Shown one piece after another: positions 1 to 3,772 of a stretch of 6,041 nt of DNA. Position numbers and translations under genes: made by a program. The DNA is from Candidatus Latescibacterota bacterium (lineage in GTDB: Bacteria > Latescibacterota > UBA2968 > GCA-2709665). Every line of letters begins with the position of its first letter. The first letter of the stretch is position 1. The stretch spans positions 1 to 6,041 of the forward strand of contig JASLMQ010000112.1 of NCBI GenBank assembly GCA_030746455.1, given 5' to 3'. The notes below the pieces were generated by a model. It did no database searches. It worked only from the letters and a program-made list of their open reading frames with translations, and was not told the origin of the DNA.

Positions 1-527
1 GGATGCCCGTCTCGGAGCTGACGCCCGACGATCCCAAGGAGCTGTGGGACGAGATCACCGAGCGAGTGCTGGTGGAGGGCAAGACCTACGAAGATCCCCG
101 GAAGGTCTACTCGACCCCGGAGGGCGATCTGATCCTGTTGGTGGAGATCACGCCCCTGAAGGACCAGCGGGGGGAGATGATCGGCGCGGTACAGGTGTCG
201 GAGGATGTGACGGAGCAGGTCCGGCTCGAGGAAGAGCTGCGGGAGGCAGAGATCGTTGCGGGGAGGCTCGAGGCGGTCCGACAGACGGCGATCACGGTGA
301 ACCACGAGGTGAACAACCCGCTGACCACCATTCTGGCGACTGCACAGATCCTGCAGATGTCGGGAGGGGACCTGAGCGAAGATATCCGGGAGAAGCTGAA
401 GCAGGTGGAGCACGACGCGAAACGGATCGCCGAGGTGACCAAGCGGCTTCGCAGCGTTGAGAAGGTGAAGACCAAGGAGTACATCGCAAAGGGACCCAAG
501 ATGATCGACCTGGGCCTGGAGGAGTAG
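1..527 (+). CDS. PAS-HisKA signalling protein lacking an ATPase domain (5' partial)
   Basis: This is the 3' end of a sensor-kinase-like gene. Numbering is from the Met at base 3. Residues 1-72 look like the second half of a PAS fold plus PAC segment ('ITPLKDQRGEMIGAVQVSEDVTE'-type ending). A charged helical linker follows at about 73-92, then a HisKA dimerisation/phosphoacceptor segment at about 93-152. The H-box reads VNHEVNNPLTTI, with the likely phosphorylated His at 101 (bases 303-305). The second HisKA helix carries EHDAKRIAEVTKRL. The gene then stops (TAG 525-527) after a tail containing KMIDL. No HATPase_c N, G1 or G2 boxes follow, so the protein cannot phosphorylate itself as encoded. 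The PAS fold is cut by the edge and the residues after Met read like the interior of a PAS domain, so the true start is probably upstream. It may be a phosphotransfer or dimerisation partner, or a decayed kinase. It is cytoplasmic as far as can be seen. Confidence 0.85.
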   Translation, partial: MPVSELTPDDPKELWDEITERVLVEGKTYEDPRKVYSTPEGDLILLVEITPLKDQRGEMIGAVQVSEDVTEQVRLEEELREAEIVAGRLEAVRQTAITVNHEVNNPLTTILATAQILQMSGGDLSEDIREKLKQVEHDAKRIAEVTKRLRSVEKVKTKEYIAKGPKMIDLGLEE

Positions 528-566
528 CTCGCGCGGGGTTACCGAACACAGCTTCACCAAACAGGA

Positions 567-600
567 AACGGCCGGTGCGACGGATGTCGCGCCGGCCGTT
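567..600. terminator. Bidirectional hairpin terminator between convergent genes
   Basis: A 15-bp stem (567-581 paired with 586-600) has a 4-base loop, GGAT. Fourteen pairs are Watson-Crick and one is a G-T/G-U wobble on the + strand. On the + strand the right arm ends in GTT and is followed by CACTTTGC. On the - strand the stem is followed by a TCCTGTTT stretch. Neither side has a long U-tract, but the hairpin sits 40 bases after the HisKA stop and 28 bases beyond the metalloprotease stop, exactly between two converging genes. That is the expected place for a shared terminator. Confidence 0.8.
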
Positions 601-627
601 CACTTTGCGCCCGTCAGGCCTGCCCGG

Positions 628-2154
628 CTAGACGCTGGAGCCGAAGTTCCTGGCGAAGATCACGAAGTCGGGGAAGGCGATCCGGCCATCACCGTCCAGG
701 TCGTAGCTGGGGTCGAAGCCGTTCGAGAGGTGGGTGCGCCCGAAGTTTCTGGCGAAGCGCACGAAGTCCTCGAAGTCGACCCGTCCGCTGTTGTCGAAAT
801 CAGATGCACGCGCGGAGGTGCCGTCGAGCTGCGCGATGGAGATGGTGTAGTCCTCGAGGTCGCCCGATGTGCGGGTCACGGCGAGAACGCGCGCACCCGG
901 GCCGAAGGCGCTGATTCGGCCCTGGACACCGGCCGGGATCGAAGCGGAACCCGCCGAGGCTTCGCCGTTTCCCTGGGTGATCAGCGACACCATCAACCCC
1001 GATCCGAGCGCCCCGCTCAGTGTGGCTGTCACTCCTGCAGACTCACCGAGGGCGAGGTAGTCGATCCCCCAGAGTCTGACCCTCCGCACGACGACCTCGG
1101 TGGGGACCGCGAGGGTGTCGGTGTGGACGGACCCGAGGTCGATCCTGTCGTAACCGAGAGGGCCCGGACCATCCAGAAAGGTCGCCGCCATCCAGTCGGC
1201 GAACAGATCGGCGTATCGGTCGTCGGACCCGATGCCCTCCAACACCAGATCGACGCCCTGGATCCCGTCTTCGGGCGTGGACACGAGGGCCGGGAGCGCC
1301 CCCTCGCCATATCGCTGCACGAAATAGGTCATCCAGAGATAGGCCTGGTCGAAGTCGAACGGGAGATCCTCCCACAGGGTGAGGCTGGTGTTGGTCACCT
1401 GCAGGAAGGCTGATGCGGCCGTCCGGGTCGTGTCCTTGTAGCCACAGGCAAGCTCCGCGTACTCCGAACAGCCCTCATCCACCCACTTGTCCTCATCGGG
1501 ATCACCGCGCCAGTGGAGCATGTGCTGAAACTCGTGCGCGAGGGTCGCCCGAGCGAGGTCGCTGTCGATGTCGAGCGGATTGCTGTCGATGTAGATGACT
1601 TCCCGCGAGGTGGGTGGGGCCTGGTTGGCCACGTCGAAGTAGCCGACGAAGGCCGTCCCCGTGATCGGGCTGTCCAGGATATCCAGGACGACGATGAGGA
1701 TCCGGGGGTCGGCGTCGGCGTCGGGTGGAGGCCCAAACAGGTTCGTTGTCACCCAGTATATCCCGCGCGAGGAATCCGCCGGCGTGGATCTGTCGAACGC
1801 ATCAACCAGGGATTCGAGCCCGGCCTGGGTGATGCGGTGCGATCCCCAGATCTCGTCCTCGACGAACAGATAGCAGCGGCTTCCCACGACGCGGCAGGTC
1901 GTGGTGGTCTTGTAGTGACCCTGATCGCCCAGCCGGAAGCTGTAGGCCGGAACGGTGAGGGTGTCGCCGACAACAAAGGGCCTGGCAACCACCTGCTTGG
2001 GAAGCGCCTGAGGGGAAATGACGGGGCGCGGGAGTCGGTGGGTACCACTTGAGAGGACGGGGAGATCGGCCCCCAGAACCTGTCTGGGGATGAACAGGAG
2101 GAGGAGGGACAGGACGGCCAGCACAGGCTTTCGATGTCGGGGCAGGGATCGCAC
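628..2154 (-). CDS. Secreted zinc metalloprotease with dockerin-like EF-hand C-terminus
   Basis: A 508-residue exported protein that probably cleaves proteins outside the cell. It starts at a GTG (2152-2154). A signal peptide follows: basic n-region RSLPRHRK, hydrophobic core VLAVLSLLLLF, probable cleavage after QVLGA (~29). A segment with CYLFVEDEIWG lies at about 94-104. The zinc site HEFQH is at 207-211, followed by WVDEG/SEYAE, whose Glu227 or Glu231 would be the third ligand (gluzincin pattern). The layout resembles M30/M6-like peptidases (GYFD, then IYIDSNP, then HExxH, then DEG), but the exact family is uncertain. Cys87/94 and Cys229/237 could form disulfides. Residues ~345-445 are probably beta-rich. 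The C-terminus has two EF-hand-like loops, DFDNSGRVDFEDF (~452) and DLDGDGRIAFPDF (~485), each followed by FARNFG, as in dockerin-type modules. The reading frame stays open back to an ATG at 2376, but that stretch overlaps the upstream gene, looks non-coding and precedes the signal peptide. Confidence 0.87.
   Translation of the reverse strand: MRSLPRHRKPVLAVLSLLLLFIPRQVLGADLPVLSSGTHRLPRPVISPQALPKQVVARPFVVGDTLTVPAYSFRLGDQGHYKTTTTCRVVGSRCYLFVEDEIWGSHRITQAGLESLVDAFDRSTPADSSRGIYWVTTNLFGPPPDADADPRILIVVLDILDSPITGTAFVGYFDVANQAPPTSREVIYIDSNPLDIDSDLARATLAHEFQHMLHWRGDPDEDKWVDEGCSEYAELACGYKDTTRTAASAFLQVTNTSLTLWEDLPFDFDQAYLWMTYFVQRYGEGALPALVSTPEDGIQGVDLVLEGIGSDDRYADLFADWMAATFLDGPGPLGYDRIDLGSVHTDTLAVPTEVVVRRVRLWGIDYLALGESAGVTATLSGALGSGLMVSLITQGNGEASAGSASIPAGVQGRISAFGPGARVLAVTRTSGDLEDYTISIAQLDGTSARASDFDNSGRVDFEDFVRFARNFGRTHLSNGFDPSYDLDGDGRIAFPDFVIFARNFGSSV
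642..768 (-). repeat. Two-copy EF-hand/dockerin-like coding repeat
   Basis: Bases 642-669 and 741-768 match at 25 of 28 positions and are offset by 99 bases (33 codons). They encode the helix parts (DF V.FARNFG) of the two EF-hand-like units at the end of the metalloprotease. The near-identity at DNA level suggests a duplication or homogenisation of this module. Confidence 0.75.
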
Positions 2155-2161
2155 CCGGGGG

Positions 2162-2167
2162 ACCTCC
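2162..2167 (-). promoter_or_regulatory. Ribosome-binding site GGAGGT for the metalloprotease
   Basis: Read on the - strand, GGAGGT lies 7 bases before the GTG at 2152-2154. This is a near-ideal Shine-Dalgarno match at ideal spacing. It decides the start: the signal peptide begins right after this GTG, whereas the longer open frame would place 74 unlikely residues ahead of it. Another in-frame GTG at 2179-2181 has no comparable site that I noticed. Confidence 0.8.
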
Positions 2168-2218
2168 GGCGACGGCCTCACGGTCGAGTCGATAGTAGGA
2201 CTTCCAGCAAGAGGAACT

Positions 2219-2878
2219 TTAGAACCGCACGCGGAGCCAGCCTCGCGTTGCGCCCTCCGGGTGGGTGGCGAGACCCACCTCGAGGTTCCGAGGCTGTGCC
2301 GCTGAATCGGTCTTCCTGGCGATCCGGGCCGCGTTGAGGGCGCTGGCGAAGCGGTTGAGCAGCAGCGCGCCGACACAGAGGAACGCCTTCTGGGAGGCCC
2401 ACGCCTTCCGGCTCCTGAGCTCCCGGAACTCGAGGCGTGAGGCCTCGGAGTCCCACTCCCAGATGTCCTCTGGCGTTTCGGGTCTGGGGCTCGCCTGGTC
2501 GCCGGACACGTTCAGCTCCCACGCATTCCGGGCGTAGATGCTATCGAAACGCTCCAGCTCGTCCAGGAAGGAGTTGGGACGCCCGGCTGGATTGACCCCG
2601 CTGTGCGCCGCGGCGTAGGATTCGAAGGTGGACCGGCGCGCCGAGGCCAACGCGCGGAAGGCCAACAGACCCGTCCAGAACGTGCCCTCGGTGAAGAGGA
2701 AGAACCGGGCCGATTTGCCTCCCCCTGCATAGAGCTCACCCGTCCCGGGAACGAGAAGGGACAGCAGTGCGGCCTTCCGGGGCGATTTGGCACCTGCGGC
2801 GGAGGCCGGGGCGGGATCGACGCCGGCCAGCAAGACGGCAAGCAGGAGAATCAGGCCTGTTTGGGTGCGCGAAGGCAT
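2219..2878 (-). CDS. DUF5683-like exported membrane protein, shorter paralogue
   Basis: A 219-residue protein of unknown function. The signal peptide is MPSRTQTGLILLLAVLLAG, with probable cleavage after PASA (~27). The motif KSPRKAALLSLLVPGTGELYAGG at 31-53 is the hallmark of DUF5683-like proteins (usually KSP..A..lS...PG.GqiY.g). A hydrophobic stretch follows at about 58-76 and a second at about 163-180 (KAFLCVGALLLNRFASAL). The middle (85-160) is charged and aromatic. The end, EVGLATHPEGATRGWLRVRF, looks like a beta-hairpin finishing in Phe. It matches the next gene upstream along its whole length: PGxGELYAGG, NR..SA..A and the terminal ARF/VRF. The start is ATG 2876-2878; the ribosome-binding site is weak (AGGG, 8 bases upstream). 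It is 36 bases after its paralogue and 64 bases before the metalloprotease, so co-transcription is likely. Role not known; a cell-envelope protein is inferred. Confidence 0.82.
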   Translation of the reverse strand: MPSRTQTGLILLLAVLLAGVDPAPASAAGAKSPRKAALLSLLVPGTGELYAGGGKSARFFLFTEGTFWTGLLAFRALASARRSTFESYAAAHSGVNPAGRPNSFLDELERFDSIYARNAWELNVSGDQASPRPETPEDIWEWDSEASRLEFRELRSRKAWASQKAFLCVGALLLNRFASALNAARIARKTDSAAQPRNLEVGLATHPEGATRGWLRVRF

Positions 2879-2914
2879 GCTGGGAACCCTGGAAGAGGCA
2901 GTGGGCGAACGGCG

Positions 2915-3703
2915 TCAGAAGCGCGCGTTCACCACAATGTGCGTACGGCCCGATTCATCGAAGGGCACGAGGCCAAGCCACAGGTGCTCCGCCCGGGGCG
3001 AGGCGTTCCTGCGCTGCGTGTGCACGGAGGCGTGGATGGCGCTCACGATCCGATTGACGACGGCAAGGCCGAGGATCACCGATGCCCGCTTCAGATGCTT
3101 GTTGCTCTGATTGCGCTGCGACTCGTAGTCGAGGCGATAGGCCGAATCGACCTGGTCGTTGGTCATGGTGAAGGGCACGTCCTGAACGTCTTTCCAGCCG
3201 AACACGAACTGGGGGTACTTCCCGATCATTTCATAGTACTGCTGTGTGTCGACCTTCTGGCAGCTCGGGGCATTCGGGTCCGTGTCCTTGCAAGGCAGGG
3301 TCTCGGTTTCGTTGAACACCTTGTGGATGGCATTGTAGGCTTGCCACTCACGGTACCGGATCTCGTTCCAGTTGGCGTCCGCGTACCGACGGAAGTCTGT
3401 CTTCAGGTCGTTCCCCTTGCTGCGCCATCGTGCGTGGCTGAGCCAGGTGAAGCTCTCGACCGTCAGGAAGCCCACCGCCCACTTGGTGGCCCCCCCGGCG
3501 TAAAGCTCGCCGAGGCCAGGCACCACCAGGGACATGAGGAAGGCAAGGCGCGGGGACTTCTGTTCCGACGGTTTGGCGTCCGCACCGAGCTGAGGCAACG
3601 GCTCTCCGGGTGCCGCGCGGCGGGGGGGCGAGGGGGATGCCCCGTCGAACGCGTGGGCCGGCAGGACCCAGAAGCAGATCAATGCTATCGCAATGAATCG
3701 CAT
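2915..3703 (-). CDS. DUF5683-like exported membrane protein, longer paralogue
   Basis: A 262-residue protein of unknown function, paralogous to the gene that follows it. The signal peptide is MRFIAIALICFWVLPAHA, with probable cleavage after residue 18. A Pro/Ala-rich linker runs from about 22 to 45. KSPRLAFLMSLVVPGLGELYAGG at 49-71 is the DUF5683-like motif, followed by a hydrophobic/aromatic helix (~72-90). A middle region rich in Tyr, Trp and Arg carries YYEMIGKYPQFVFGW at 156-170. A second hydrophobic helix (~206-226) contains VNRIVSAIHA. The C-terminus ends in VVNARF. Cys138 and Cys148 are close enough for a periplasmic disulfide and are absent from the paralogue. The frame is open to an ATG at 3748, but that ATG lies within a palindrome. 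The ATG at 3701-3703 has a good ribosome-binding site and begins the signal peptide directly, so I choose it. Confidence 0.85.
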   Translation of the reverse strand: MRFIAIALICFWVLPAHAFDGASPSPPRRAAPGEPLPQLGADAKPSEQKSPRLAFLMSLVVPGLGELYAGGATKWAVGFLTVESFTWLSHARWRSKGNDLKTDFRRYADANWNEIRYREWQAYNAIHKVFNETETLPCKDTDPNAPSCQKVDTQQYYEMIGKYPQFVFGWKDVQDVPFTMTNDQVDSAYRLDYESQRNQSNKHLKRASVILGLAVVNRIVSAIHASVHTQRRNASPRAEHLWLGLVPFDESGRTHIVVNARF

Positions 3704-3711
3704 GGCGATCG

Positions 3712-3718
3712 TCCTTCC
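3712..3718 (-). promoter_or_regulatory. Ribosome-binding site GGAAGGA for the longer DUF5683-like gene
   Basis: On the - strand GGAAGGA ends 8 bases before the ATG at 3701-3703. This supports that ATG over the in-frame one 45 bases upstream (3746-3748). It lies only 7 bases after a strong palindrome (3726-3753), so folding of that palindrome could affect access to it. Confidence 0.65.
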
Positions 3719-3725
3719 GCGATTA

Positions 3726-3753
3726 TTCCGGTGCCGTTCTGCCGGCACCGGAA
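3726..3753 (-). other. Perfect 11-bp inverted repeat in the gene junction
   Basis: Bases 3726-3736 (TTCCGGTGCCG) pair perfectly with 3743-3753, leaving a 6-base loop. The hairpin lies between the stop of the propeller-barrel gene (3761) and the ribosome-binding site of the next gene (3718). On the - strand it is followed by TAATCGCGG, with no U-tract, so it is a poor intrinsic terminator. An mRNA stability or processing element, or a partial terminator that lowers downstream expression, fits the position better. Confidence 0.65.
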
Positions 3754-3754
3754 G

Positions 3755-3772
3755 GTCGGGCTAGAGCCCGAC
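3755..3772 (-). other. 8-bp palindrome spanning the stop codon of the propeller-barrel gene
   Basis: Bases 3755-3762 (GTCGGGCT) are the reverse complement of 3765-3772, with only AG between them. In RNA the loop would open to about 4 bases. The stop codon (3761-3763) lies inside it. It abuts the next palindrome with a single base between them, so the transcript could form two stacked hairpins at the gene end. Confidence 0.5.

Noticed and set aside
292..603. 103-residue - strand frame opposite the HisKA gene
   Set aside because: It starts inside the terminator hairpin and is Arg/Pro/Ser-rich with no motif; the + frame has a clear H-box.
730..1413. 227-residue + strand frame, and the similar one at 1513-2052
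   Set aside because: Both are antisense to the metalloprotease, which has the HEFQH site and EF-hand tail in the - frame. The + frames show no motif or credible start.
2155..2218. Promoter in the gap before the metalloprotease (TTGCTG and TACTAT on the - strand)
   Set aside because: The two boxes are only 7 bases apart, too close for a sigma-70 type promoter, and no better pairing was found.
3746..3748. ATG at 3748 as the start of the longer DUF5683-like protein
   Set aside because: It lies within the right arm of a perfect inverted repeat and would put 15 basic residues before the signal peptide. The ATG at 3703 has a good ribosome-binding site.
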